From positions 182,216,501 through 182,280,500 of the forward strand of contig NC_092333.1 in NCBI RefSeq assembly GCF_046630445.1: a DNA stretch of 64,000 nt. The letters are read 5' to 3'. Positions within the stretch are counted from its first letter, which is position 1; the number at the start of each line of letters is the position of its first letter. The position numbers and the translations under genes were made by a program. The notes under the pieces were generated by a model. The model was not told where the DNA came from. It worked only from the letters and a program-made list of their open reading frames with translations, and did not search any database. Below, in pieces: positions 12,501 through 22,821 of the stretch. The stretch comes from Rutidosis leptorrhynchoides (Eukaryota > Streptophyta > Magnoliopsida > Asterales > Asteraceae).

Positions 12501-12819
12501 GCATACTAAAATAAGGACAAAATTTGGAGTCCATGTTTGTATGATATTGTGTAAAAACTGCATTCAAGAAACTGATTTCGATGTAACATATTTGTATTGT
12601 AAACCATTATGTAATGGTCGTGTGTAAACATGATATTTTAGATTATCATTATTTGATAATCTACGTAAAGCTTTTTAAACCTTTATTTATGAAATAGAGG
12701 TTATGGTTTGTTTTAAAAATGAATGCAGTCTTTGAAAAACGTCTCATATAGAGGTCAAAACCTCGCAACGAAATCAATTAATATGGAACGTTTTTAATCA
12801 ATAAGAACGGGACATTTCA
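9562..12819 (+). repeat. E1 right (3') LTR, 3258 bp
   Basis: Begins TGTAATGACCCGAAC and ends GGGACATTTCA, with canonical TG...CA ends. It aligns with the left LTR throughout. Short open frames inside (for example 10140-10373) are in LTR sequence shared by all family members and are not genes I can support. The palindromic site GATAGATCTATT is at 12187-12198. Confidence 0.95.
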
Positions 12820-14718
12820 CATAGTGGCCAACAAAGAATAGCACTTGCAAATGAATCATATCTCTTTTATATTATTATTTTTTTTTTAAAACCGATCCCT
12901 TGAAAATATTTTAAAAATCGTATGATTATTTGTGTATGGGGCCGTGATCCTTCTTTTGAACTTGGGCCAAAATTGTTGCGGATGATAAATGGGCCGAATA
13001 CTTCTATGTTGTTGGGCCGTATAACTATTAAATGTAATTGGGCCAAGGGTTTTGGGTTAAATGAATACAAACGCAAATATAAACAAGAACATGAGAGTGC
13101 TTCGGTGGTTTGGAAAGAAGTGAGTTTAGCAAGAGGTCATGGGTTCAAGACTTAGCAGAGACGGTTTTCTATTTCTTTTTAGGAAAGCTTATTCTAAGGT
13201 AGTATCTTCTTTTTATTATTTTTATTATTGTTATTATTATCATTACTATCAATATTATAACTATTATTATCATTAATATTATTTTTGTTATTAACATTAA
13301 TTATTATCAAGTATTATTATTAAGCATTATTAATATTAAGAGTTATTATCAAAACTATAATTTTTATTGTAAAAACAATACAACTTTTTATTTTAGTATC
13401 ATTATTTTTAAAATTATCATTTTTACTAAAACTATATTTCTATTAAAAATAACATTATTAATTAAACTATCATTTTTATTTATTATTTTGAATTGACATT
13501 ATTGATATCATTATTATTATTATTAACATTATAAAGAGATTACAACTTTTTAATTACGAGTATTAATATTATTTAACCAACTAACAATTAGTACATAACA
13601 TTAAATTTAAAACATATAACATATAAGTTATTAAAATAATAAGTATATCACTAATAATATAAATTCGTTCGATTACCATATTATGTGTTAATATATATAT
13701 AAATGATATAGGTTCGTGAATCCGAGGTCAACCCTACACTTGTTAAATGTAGTCATATGTATTTTTACTACAAAATACATTAGGTGAGTTTCATTTGATT
13801 TCCTTTTACTCTTTACATTTTTGGGGCTGAGAATACATGCAAATGTTTTATTAACTGTTTTACAATAATTATATGCGTGAGTTTTCATTACTCCCTTTTT
13901 AAATGCTTTTGCAATATATATTTTTGGGACTGAGAATACATGCGCTGCTTTTATAAATGCTTTACGAAATAGACACAAGTAATCGAAACTACATTCTATG
14001 GTTGGATTATCTAATCGAATATGCCCTTTTTATTAAGTCTGGTAATCTAAGAATTAGGGAACAGACACTCTAATTGACGCAAACTCTAAAGATAGATCTA
14101 TCGGGCCCAACAAACCCCATCCAAAGTACCGGATGCTTTAGTACTTCGAAATTTATATCATGTCCGAAGGAGGATCCCGGAATGATGGGGATATCCTAAT
14201 ATGCATAGTGTGAATGTCAGTTACCAGGTGTTCAATCCATATGAATGATATTTTTGTCTCTATGCATGGGACGTATGTTATGAGAAATGGAAATATGAAA
14301 TCTTGTGGTCTATTAAAATTATGAAATGATTATTTATGTTAAACTAATGAACTCACCAACCTTTTGGTTGACACTTGAAAGCATGTTTATTCTCAGGTTT
14401 GAAAGAAATCTTTCGCTGTGCATTTGCTCATTTTAGAGACATTACTTGGAGTCATACATGACATATTTCAAAAGACGTTGCATTCGAGTCGTCGAGTTCA
14501 TCAGGATTATTATCAAGTTAATTATAGTTAGATATATTGTGAAATGGTATGCATGCCGTCAACTTTCGATGTAATGAAAGTTTGTCTTTTCAAAAACGAA
14601 TGCAATGTTTGTAAAATGTATCATATAGAGGTCAAGTACCTCGCGATGTAATCAACTGTTGTGAATCGTTTATAATCGATATGGACTTCGTCCGGATGGA
14701 TTAGGACGGGTCCTTTCA
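12820..14718 (+). repeat. E2 left LTR, 3' part only
   Basis: Near-identical to 20923-22821. It starts at the E1 insertion point and ends GGGTCCTTTCA before the primer-binding site. It contains a (TTA)-rich tract at about 13210-13530, a tRNA-like module at 13098-13151 and the perfect palindrome GATAGATCTATC at 14091-14102. From about 13920 to 14230 it is strikingly similar to the corresponding part of the E1 LTR, while the upstream parts are unrelated. Confidence 0.92.
13098..13151 (+). other. tRNA-like A-box/B-box module in E2 left LTR
   Basis: TGCTTCGGTGG (13098-13108) resembles a Pol III A-box, and GGGTTCAAGAC (13141-13151) fits the B-box consensus GGTTCRANNC, at tRNA-like spacing and on the LTR sense strand. 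The right-LTR copy is at 21201-21254. It is not a complete tRNA gene: no acceptor stem is evident. Confidence 0.45.
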
Positions 14719-14720
14719 GT

Positions 14721-14732
14721 TGGTATCAGAGC
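14721..14732 (+). other. E2 primer-binding site
   Basis: TGGTATCAGAGC lies two bases after the LTR end, the same tRNA-Met-type site as E1. The leader to about 15126 holds no gene. Its first ~20 bases (GGTGGTCTTAGCGAACC) are close to the E1 leader. Confidence 0.9.
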
Positions 14733-15126
14733 GGTGGTCTTAGCGAACCAGGTCTTGCATTAGTATGTCTAATTGATATTTGTTTAGATGCATTAGTGCA
14801 TCTGGACTTCGACCGTGTCTGCATGTCAAAAGTTTTGCTTATCATTTCTAGTCGGAAATCATCTGTTTATCATCCTTAGGAAATTATCTGCTTATCATTC
14901 TTAGTCTGGACATGTCTTGCTGCCTCTATTGCATAGACAGTGTATAGATAAATTCATGTCTTAGCGTATCTGTTAATGTTACCTTTGCCTGACAGCTTCC
15001 TTAGATTCCTCTGTAACTTATGGGATTTTAGTATTATATATGCATATGTAAATTATGTATTGCAGGGTACTAATCTACATCCTATAATCTATTTCTTATC
15101 GAAAATCCTTCATCTAATCGTACGAG

Positions 15127-15288
15127 ATGAATCCTGCAACCAGTTCGAGTCCCTCAGATTCCGATACCTATTCCGATAGTTATTCCGACAGCTATTCCGA
15201 CAGCTATTCCGAAATAGATGTTCACCTAAACTCCGAAAATAGCGTCATCAGTATGAATCAACCAATCAGCCATTATCAATTCATTTGA
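15127..15288 (+). CDS. E2 short Ser/Asp/Tyr-repeat ORF, 53 aa
   Basis: ATG 15127 to TGA 15286-15288. It encodes MNPATSSSPSDSDT followed by four YSDS-type repeats (15 to 28), then an acidic tail. It is the first substantial ATG frame after the primer-binding site, the position held by the acidic ORF-A in E1 and E3, and has a similar acidic, Ser-rich, repeat-built character. No sequence homology can be shown by eye, and no domain is recognised. It is probably a truncated or eroded counterpart of ORF-A, or convergent low complexity. A longer frame may once have continued past the stop. Confidence 0.4.
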   Translation: MNPATSSSPSDSDTYSDSYSDSYSDSYSEIDVHLNSENSVISMNQPISHYQFI

Positions 15289-15547
15289 TGGGTTCGTAGT
15301 CGACTTAATTAATGGAAACACGCAGAAGGCAATCCCTTCCACCAACCGAATTCATCTCACAATGAACTTGAAGCGTTTACCGGCGAACCTGTTCGAGACA
15401 CCATTTTCAGTCTCATTTCCAGGGTAACTCGACAAGATTATATTCTATCCACAATTCTAAACCTTATTCATCCACTCGTTCCGATCGACAATCATCCTGG
15501 AGTAATAAGTCAACGAATTTCGCGCTCGAATAATCAATTCGGAGAAT

Positions 15548-15658
15548 ATGGTGCAAAATGTACCAGCTTCAACAACATCACCGGCACCAACAGTACCATC
15601 AATAACAACACCAGTACCATCAACAATCCATGCTTCAATATCATCATCTGTACTTTGA
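15548..15658 (+). CDS. E2 Thr/Pro/Ser-rich micro-ORF, 36 aa
   Basis: ATG 15548 to TGA 15656-15658, composed largely of Ser, Thr, Pro and Val from ACAACA/CCAACA-type simple DNA repeats. It may be only a by-product of low-complexity DNA. It lies between the short acidic ORF and the polypurine-like repeat at 15904, where E1 and E3 carry the F-box gene. I see no F-box residues here. Confidence 0.2.
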   Translation: MVQNVPASTTSPAPTVPSITTPVPSTIHASISSSVL

Positions 15659-15903
15659 GTATGATCTTCGTTCTACGTATCGTTCTACCTCATTTATCTT
15701 CGTTCGACATGGCGAATATGTAATCTCTGAAGTTTTAGAGATTATTTATTCTAGTTCCAATTGAAAAGAAAATGAGTTTAATATCATATTAACTCATTAA
15801 ATCCATGAATACATCTGAAGAGAATATATATGTATATATGTTTTCATAAAGATTGTAATTAAAAATTCTCTTGTACAAACTGTTAATGGTGAAAATATTT
15901 TAA

Positions 15904-15920
15904 CGGGTAGGTAATACCCG
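15904..15920 (+). other. E2 internal polypurine-like inverted repeat
   Basis: CGGGTAGGTAATACCCG, preceded by TAA. Its first half equals the E2 polypurine tract at 18543-18555, and the arms CGGGTA/TACCCG are inverted. It corresponds to 4794-4810 in E1 and 35510-35526 in E3. Confidence 0.7.
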
Positions 15921-18542
15921 AGGAATATTTAGATTTCACATTAATATGTCACATTGTACATTCTTCAAATGTGATTCAACAGTCATTTCATATCCTACTT
16001 ACATCCACAGATATATGAATCCGTTAACCACAGAATAACCATTTTCATTCAAATTTCATATTTGGATTTTGACCTATCAGAATCCAACCAGTGGCATAAT
16101 GAAGAAAACATTTGACGGAATAAAATTTGTTAGAAACAAACAAATTAACTATGAGAAATTTTGTTAAGAATCCACGTTAACAAAATTCTAGCTAACTGTG
16201 GACTAATCAACTGAGGACTACCAATAGTGGACAATTAAAATAAATTAAAATATTGATTATAACATATGAAACCAAACAATACTTTAAGTCTGCCACTTGA
16301 TTTCATCTTAAACCTCATTTGTATCTTGACGATTCCAATCTGCGTTCAAACCTTTCATGATTCTTAAAAACACTTCAATCGAGAGGATGAACTAACAACA
16401 CTTCATCTACAGAAGAAGAGATTGATGCATATAGTTATGCACCTGAAAACACTCGGAACCTGAGTAAACGTTTAATACATAGATGTGCTAATTCCTTTAG
16501 CGTTATTATCACCAAAAATAACTTTACACCTCCTGTTCGAGATAGCCAATTTTGTCACAGCTCCAACAAGTCAACTTCGACTTTTCGTCCGAAACAACCT
16601 TATTATAACCTTGATATATACGTTGTCTTTTCGCTTTCGTTACCGGAGGACTATTTAAATCCCACCACATTAACAGTAAACGTACCAGCAACTTCACTAC
16701 TTTTTGGCGAAAGTCACTTCGATAAATCACTATATTTATTCATTAATACCCTATCATATACTCATCCGCGTTCTGTAACGATAATTGTCATACCAATTAC
16801 CGGGAATCAGCAATCAGCATTTCGAATCTCGCAATATTTCTACATCAACAGTTATATATATACATATAACCTTTATCTCTTAGAATTATGATTTTCATTC
16901 TGAAATTCTGAAAAGCACCCAGTCTGCGAATTAATGCTCTGAATTTTGAAAAGTTAAAAAAAAAAAACAACTGTACACGACATTAACCGTCGAAAGTTTG
17001 ATGATAAAGAATGGAGTATTGGAAACATTCAATAGAAAATTTAGTACCGAAAAGCGGATTATATGAAACTATGAAGGAAGCCGTGGACAAATCACAAAGA
17101 ATAAGTTTGACTTTAAAGAATCCAAATGATTCAATGCCTGCTAAAGTCTTTAGCGAATATCTTGCTCTTTACTCTAAACCCTTGCGGACAGTAGTTTCTA
17201 TCATCCTCTAATCTTAGATATTCTGAGATATTATCGTATCTTTCATCATAAATATCCTTAATATTTCTGAATATATTTTCATAACTAATCTTATCTGAAA
17301 TCATTAATCTCTTCGTGCTATCAGTATTACATCATATAGAAACTGTTCGTTTCTATATTCTGTAAACTTTCGAGCTTAAAATATGAATGTTATTGAAGTA
17401 ATGTTGAGAACTGATGCATGAGTTAGTATAATATAATGACACTTGATCAACGTGATTATATTACAGTAAGTCATGCTGAGTTTCTAATGAAACGTGATGA
17501 TTCACAGGCTCTAACGTCATCATGTGTCATGTTACACAACTCTTATATTCTATTTAAAACCTCTAAAATATTAAGAAAATATTTCTTGATGATTCGGTCT
17601 TTTCCAGGGTATTCTGGTAATTTAACCAATCAAGATCGTGCCATTACCATTCCTTTCTTAGAACATTAGCAATGTTCATTTTGAAATTTATATCTATGAA
17701 TTCTGGACCATTACAATAGATGCCTAACCGCAAGAAGAAGAAACGAAGGGACAAAGCTCCGAAATAGAAATTGGAGTATAAATCGCAGCAAATAGGAGGG
17801 AGTATGAACTGTGGATGATAATGACTATAGGAAACAGAAATAGGGACATTGAAAAATAAGAGGAGATACAAAGCCCGATAACAACGTATAAATTACAAAC
17901 CGTGGATATTAATACGAATAGCAATATAAAGACAAGGTATAATTAAGAATAGTATCACCCCAAGGTAATAATAGAAGTAAATAGATTCTTCTGGAAGAAG
18001 ATTGAAAAGAAGGATGACAGAAATGATAATTAGGAAAATATCAAGGATTAGAACTGGATTAAGCATTTTCACAATCTTTTGGATGTATGAACTAAGAAAG
18101 AAAGTATAGGAATGATGAAAATAATGGAGCGGAAAAAGTATAATTTATAATGGAAATGTCAAACAGAGTAATCGAGGCAGATCACCGTATTTAATTATAG
18201 ATATCTTAATTTCCTTATTCGCCGAAGAATTCAATTCTTTTATATTTCGGAGATTTTTCTTTAAATCCCGTGAATTCCGGAATTCAACCAAGACAACGTC
18301 AATAGTTAAGATGCACCTTATTTTCTAAATTCAACCCTGACTCTATCAAAAGTTAAGATAAATCTTTACTTTCCTATTTCAATCTTTGGTGATAGCTTCA
18401 TTCGTACGCTTCGAGTAATCGAATAATTTTATCCAAATTATTCAATGGTGATAAAACTTTATTATCAACTCATATTCGTCATGAAAACGATTTTATTGTT
18501 AGCCATGACCACCTCACTCAAATTTCGGGACGAAATTTCTTT
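15921..18542 (+). other. E2 interior without recognisable pol
   Basis: About 2.6 kb, AT-rich, no gag-pol domains on either strand. Two small frames are worth recording. At 17011-17211 (+) there is a 66-aa ATG frame (MEYWKHSIENLVPKSGLYET...) with no recognised domain. At 16524-16730 (-) there is a 68-aa frame ending in CWSCDKIGYLEQEV, which looks like a decayed CCHC zinc knuckle (His to Tyr, last Cys to Val). The region ends with TTTCGGGACGAAATTTCTTT before the polypurine tract. Confidence 0.6.
16524..16730 (-). pseudogene. possible inverted gag zinc-knuckle remnant inside E2
   Basis: The minus-strand frame contains SDEKSKLTCWSCDKIGYLEQEV. The spacing C-X2-C-X4-(H>Y)-X4-(C>V) is that of a retroviral zinc knuckle with its last two ligands lost. 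It is antisense to the element. It could be a captured, inverted gag piece or coincidence. Only this short segment supports it. Confidence 0.25.
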
Positions 18543-18709
18543 AACGGGTAGGTACTGTGATGACCCGGAAATTTCCAACCAAATTTAAACTTTAATCTTT
18601 ATATGATTCTGACACGATAAGCAAAGTTTGTTAAGTTGAATCTCAAAAAGTTTAAAACTGTGTTCATACATTCATTTAACCTTGACCAGATTCCAACGAT
18701 TCACGAACC

Positions 18710-18711
<2 letters not shown>

Positions 18712-18794
<83 letters not shown>
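18712..18794. repeat. (AT)n microsatellite
   Basis: About 41 AT units without interruption in the 5' part of the E2 right LTR. The open frame of alternating Ile and Tyr across it is an artefact of the repeat. Confidence 0.98.
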
Positions 18795-18797
<3 letters not shown>

Positions 18798-21200
18798 TTC
18801 TGTACACAATTAATATTATATGTATGTTATAATATATCTAATATATATAACTATTAAATATTCAATTGTGTTATTATCGGTATTACATAATTAATAAAAT
18901 GTAATATTATTATATTAAATTTAATTACGAACTAAAATATAATTATTGTATTACTTTCATTATTAATATTGATATCAGTATTATTAATAGTATTAATTTG
19001 AGATTTGATATATATAAATTGTTATATCAATATTATCATTATTACTTCCATTATTATTTGTATTATTAATATTATTATATAAAAATTGAAACATGTAACA
19101 TGATTAATATTAATATTATTATTAGATATTATTATTATTATTATTATGTATTATTATTAATATAATTATTATTATTACTAATATATTATTAATTATTAAT
19201 ATTTATTATATAAATTATAAATCAAGAAGTAATCGTACGATTCAGTTTGATGTTACTATCAGGCTGTAGATTTTTTTTTATTTCCTGTCTCTAAACTGAT
19301 TACAAATTGATCTCCATTCACATATACAAAACAAAATTTTGAGAAGTCAATATCAAATAAGTGTACAATTTTTGTTACATGTAACTATCTAATTTTAACT
19401 CTTTCTCCTATCTTCATACTCTGCTCGATTCTTCCTGTCTTCAATTTGATTCATATTGATCTCCATTCGGAGATACAAAACAAAATATGTTAAGTAACAA
19501 AGTCATAAAATCGTACGAATCTGTTTTCAATCACGATCAAACCTTTTTGATTTTTGTTTCTTATTCTTGTTTATGAGAATCAAAGTACGATAGATACACC
19601 TTCTCCATATAACAATCGATTCTCGATGCAATTGATTAATTCATCCGTTTTCTCCACCCTTAAACACCCGACAACCTTCACTCCCTCTCTAAATCCTTGT
19701 AACCAAAACACCACATTTTCGCTACTGCTATACGGTCTTGCTAGACAAATTTCGAACAAGCACACGACCACCACCTAAAACCCATAATCAACACTTTCTT
19801 CAAACTTCAATCACCAATATGTAAACTACTGCTACAACCGATATAATGTTACTTTTCCTGTATATTTGAGCAAGCTAAAAAAAAAACATCACCTTCATGC
19901 TTGCAAACACCATTAATTTGTTTAAATTGTTTTCTTCTTGCTTGTTGCTGCTTCAGTTGCCAACACAGAACCAATATCACCACCAAAACTATCTTAGATG
20001 ACGATTGCTGCTGTTTAGATTGTTTCTGTTTATGTCGAGTAAATCCACCAATTAAAAACACCAGGTAACCCACCATCGAACCCCTACCAATACACGTTTT
20101 ATTTCCTTTCTGTTCCCTGTTTCTATTTAATGCAAGCCACAACCCATGACCCATGTCTTCTACTACTGCTTCCTCGATCGAACCTCACCCCAAAACCCAC
20201 TTGTTCTTGTATTGTTTGTAGCCGGAAGCAACACCATATAAACCGCTACTTTTATCACACAACACCACCACTAGTCGATCACCACCACTTACAACTACTG
20301 CTACTCTATCGATTTCTGTGTATTTGCTATTCGTTTAAAACAAAGAAAAACAAACGAATAATGTAAATGGGATTTGGTACGTGAAATCTTAAAGCAAGAT
20401 GAATATATTAAAAGTTGTGGCCATTTGATTGTATATTATCTAAAGTCCTAGACATATGCTAGTGTGTGTGGGACAATGTAAAGGTTTATTGGCAGACAAA
20501 GTGGGAAGCAAAAGTTATTGGATGAGCTATGAATTCCTTTTCTTTCTAAAAAAATAAAATCCGATACCTCTTCTTATAAGTAATACACATCTGTAAATAA
20601 TGGATTTTATTTGTCAAGAGGACTTGGTTTAAAATTTGCATGATAAGATAAGGCTCGTGGACTTTTTCCTATTTTCACTCATTCGATATTCTTGGGCCAC
20701 CATTTTTTTTTTTTACAAATAGGCCGTGATTTGTGGAGACAACAAAATCATGAAGACATGTTGATACAATTACTACACTGTTTGGGATCCCATCGTGATT
20801 TACTCAACCACCACTTTATGTAATTTTTTTTGTTGTATGTTGTTTCCTTCGGTTTGTATTTGACCAAAACAGTTGCCCCATTTGCTGTCTTAAAATGATA
20901 CTTAATATTAGCTTTTTCCCTTCATAGTGGCCAACAAAGAATAGCACTTGCAAATGAATCATATCTCTTTTATATTATTATTTTTTTTTAAAAACCGATC
21001 CCTTGAAAATATTTTAAAAATCATATGATTATTTGTGTATGGGGCCGTGATCCTTCTTTTGAACTTGGGCCAAAATTGTTGCGGATGATAAATGGGCCGA
21101 ATACTTCTATGTTGTTGGGCCGTATAACTATTAAATGTAATTGGGCCAAGGGTTTTGGGTTAAATGAATACAAACGCAAATATAAACAAGAACATGAGAG

Positions 21201-21254
21201 TGCTTCAGTGGTTTGGAAAGAAGTGAGTTTAGCAAGAGGTCATGGGTTCAAGAC
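21201..21254 (+). other. tRNA-like A-box/B-box module in E2 right LTR
   Basis: TGCTTCAGTGG at 21201-21211 and GGGTTCAAGAC at 21244-21254, the copy of 13098-13151. Compare the two clearer modules in the related E6 LTR. Confidence 0.45.
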
Positions 21255-22821
21255 TTGGCAGAGGCGGTTTTCTATTTCTTTTTAGGAAAGCTTATTCTAA
21301 GGTAGTATCTTCTTTTTATTATTTTTATTATTGTTATTATTATCATTACTATCAATATTATAACTATTATTATCATTAATATTATTTTTGTTATTAACAT
21401 TAATTATTATCAAGTATTATTATTAAGCATTATTAATATTAAGAGTTATTATCAAAACTATAATTTTTATTGTAAAAACAATACAACTTTTTATTTTAGT
21501 ATCATTATTGTTAAAATTATCATTTTTACTAAAACTATATTTTTATTAAAAATAACATTATTAATTAAACTATCATTTTTATTTATTATTTTGAATTGAC
21601 ATTATTGATATCATTATTATTATTATTAACATTATAAAGAGATTACAACTTTTTAATTACGAGTATTAATATTATTTAACCAACTAACAATTAGTACATA
21701 ACATTAAATTTAAAACATATAACATATAAGTTATTAAAATAACAAGTATATTACTAATAATATAAATTCGTTCGATTACCATATTATGTGTTAATATATA
21801 TATAAATGATATAGGTTCGTGAATCCGAGGTCAACCCTACACTTGTTAAATGTCGTCATATGTATTTTTACTACAAAATACATTAGGTGAGTTTCATTTG
21901 ATTCCCTTTTACTCTTTACACTTTTGGGGCTGAGAATACATGCAAATGTTTTATTAACTGTTTTACAATAATTATATGCGTGAGTTTTCATTACTCCCTT
22001 TTTAAATGCTTTTGCAATATATATTTTTGGGACTGAGAATACATGCGCTGCTTTTATAAATGCTTTACGAAATAGACACAAGTAATCGAAACTACATTCT
22101 ATGGTTGGATTATCTAATCGAATATGCCCTTTTTATTAAGTCTGGTAATCTAAGAATTAGGAAACAGACACCCTAATTGACGCGACCTCTTAAGATAGAT
22201 CTATCGGGCCCAACAAGCCCCATCCAAAGTACCGGATACTTTAGTACTTCGAAATTTATATCATGTCCGAAGGAGGATCCCGGAATGATAGGGATATTCT
22301 AATATGCATAGTGTGAATGTCGGTTACCAGGTGTTCAATCCATATGAATGATATTTTTGTCTCTATGCATGGGACGTATGTTATGAGAAATGGAAATATG
22401 AAATCTTGTGGTCTATTAAAATTATGAAATGATTATTTATGTTAAACTAATGAACTCACCAACCTTTTGGTTGACACTTGAAAGCATGTTTATTCTCAGG
22501 TTTGAAAGAAATCTTCCGCTGTGCATTTGCTCATTTTAGAGACATTACTTGGAGTCATACATGACATATTTCAAAAGACGTTGCATTCGAGTCGTCGAGT
22601 TCATCAAGATTATTATTAAGTCAATTATAGTTAGATATATTGTGAAATGGTATGCATGCCATCAACTTTCGATGTAATGAAAGTTTGTCTTTTCAAAAAC
22701 GAATGCAATGTTTGTAAAATGTATCATATAGAGGTCAAGTACCTCGCGATGTAATCACCTGTTGTGAATCGTTTATAATTGATATGGACTTCGTCCGGAT
22801 GGATTAGGACGGGTCCTTTCA

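Larger units (their letters stand above)
1..12819 (+). mobile_element. E1: Ty3/gypsy (Tekay/Del-type chromovirus) element with extra ORFs, 5' end cut by window edge
   Basis: Full-length LTR retrotransposon apart from the first ~300 bases of its left LTR, which lie outside the window. Order: LTR, primer-binding site, acidic ORF, F-box ORF, internal polypurine-like motif, gag-pol, polypurine tract, LTR. The pol order protease-RT-RNase H-integrase and the C-terminal chromodomain-like segment place it in Ty3/gypsy, chromovirus branch. The right LTR ends in CA at 12819 and is followed by CATAG, which in the uninterrupted copy of the target (20923 on) follows CCTT. E1 therefore sits inside the left LTR of E2, and its left TSD should be just outside the window. 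gag-pol carries three in-frame stops, so this copy is not autonomous. Confidence 0.93.
12820..22821 (+). mobile_element. E2: large non-autonomous LTR element (LARD-like), left LTR split by E1
   Basis: The right LTR (18556-22821) is 4266 bp and the internal region (14719-18555) only about 3.8 kb, with no protease, RT, RNase H or integrase that I can find. LTRs over 4 kb with a non-coding interior fit the LARD definition. The left LTR is represented here only by its last 1899 bp (12820-14718), equal to 20923-22821. The missing first ~2.37 kb should lie left of E1, outside the window. It has a tRNA-Met primer-binding site and the same polypurine tract as E1, so a Tekay-type partner could mobilise it. 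Its right flank AAAAG (22822-22826) should be its TSD; the left copy is outside the window. Confidence 0.88.
18556..22821 (+). repeat. E2 right LTR, 4266 bp
   Basis: Begins TGTGATGACCCGGAA after the polypurine tract and ends GGGTCCTTTCA. Contents in order: an (AT)n microsatellite at 18712-18794; TTA/ATT-rich DNA to about 19240; about 1.5 kb of unremarkable sequence in which I support no gene despite several short frames; then from 20923 the part shared with 12820-14718, with the tRNA-like module at 21201-21254 and the palindrome GATAGATCTATC at 22194-22205. Confidence 0.93.

Noticed and set aside
18636-18857. Ile/Tyr repeat frame
   Set aside because: Produced by the (AT)n microsatellite.
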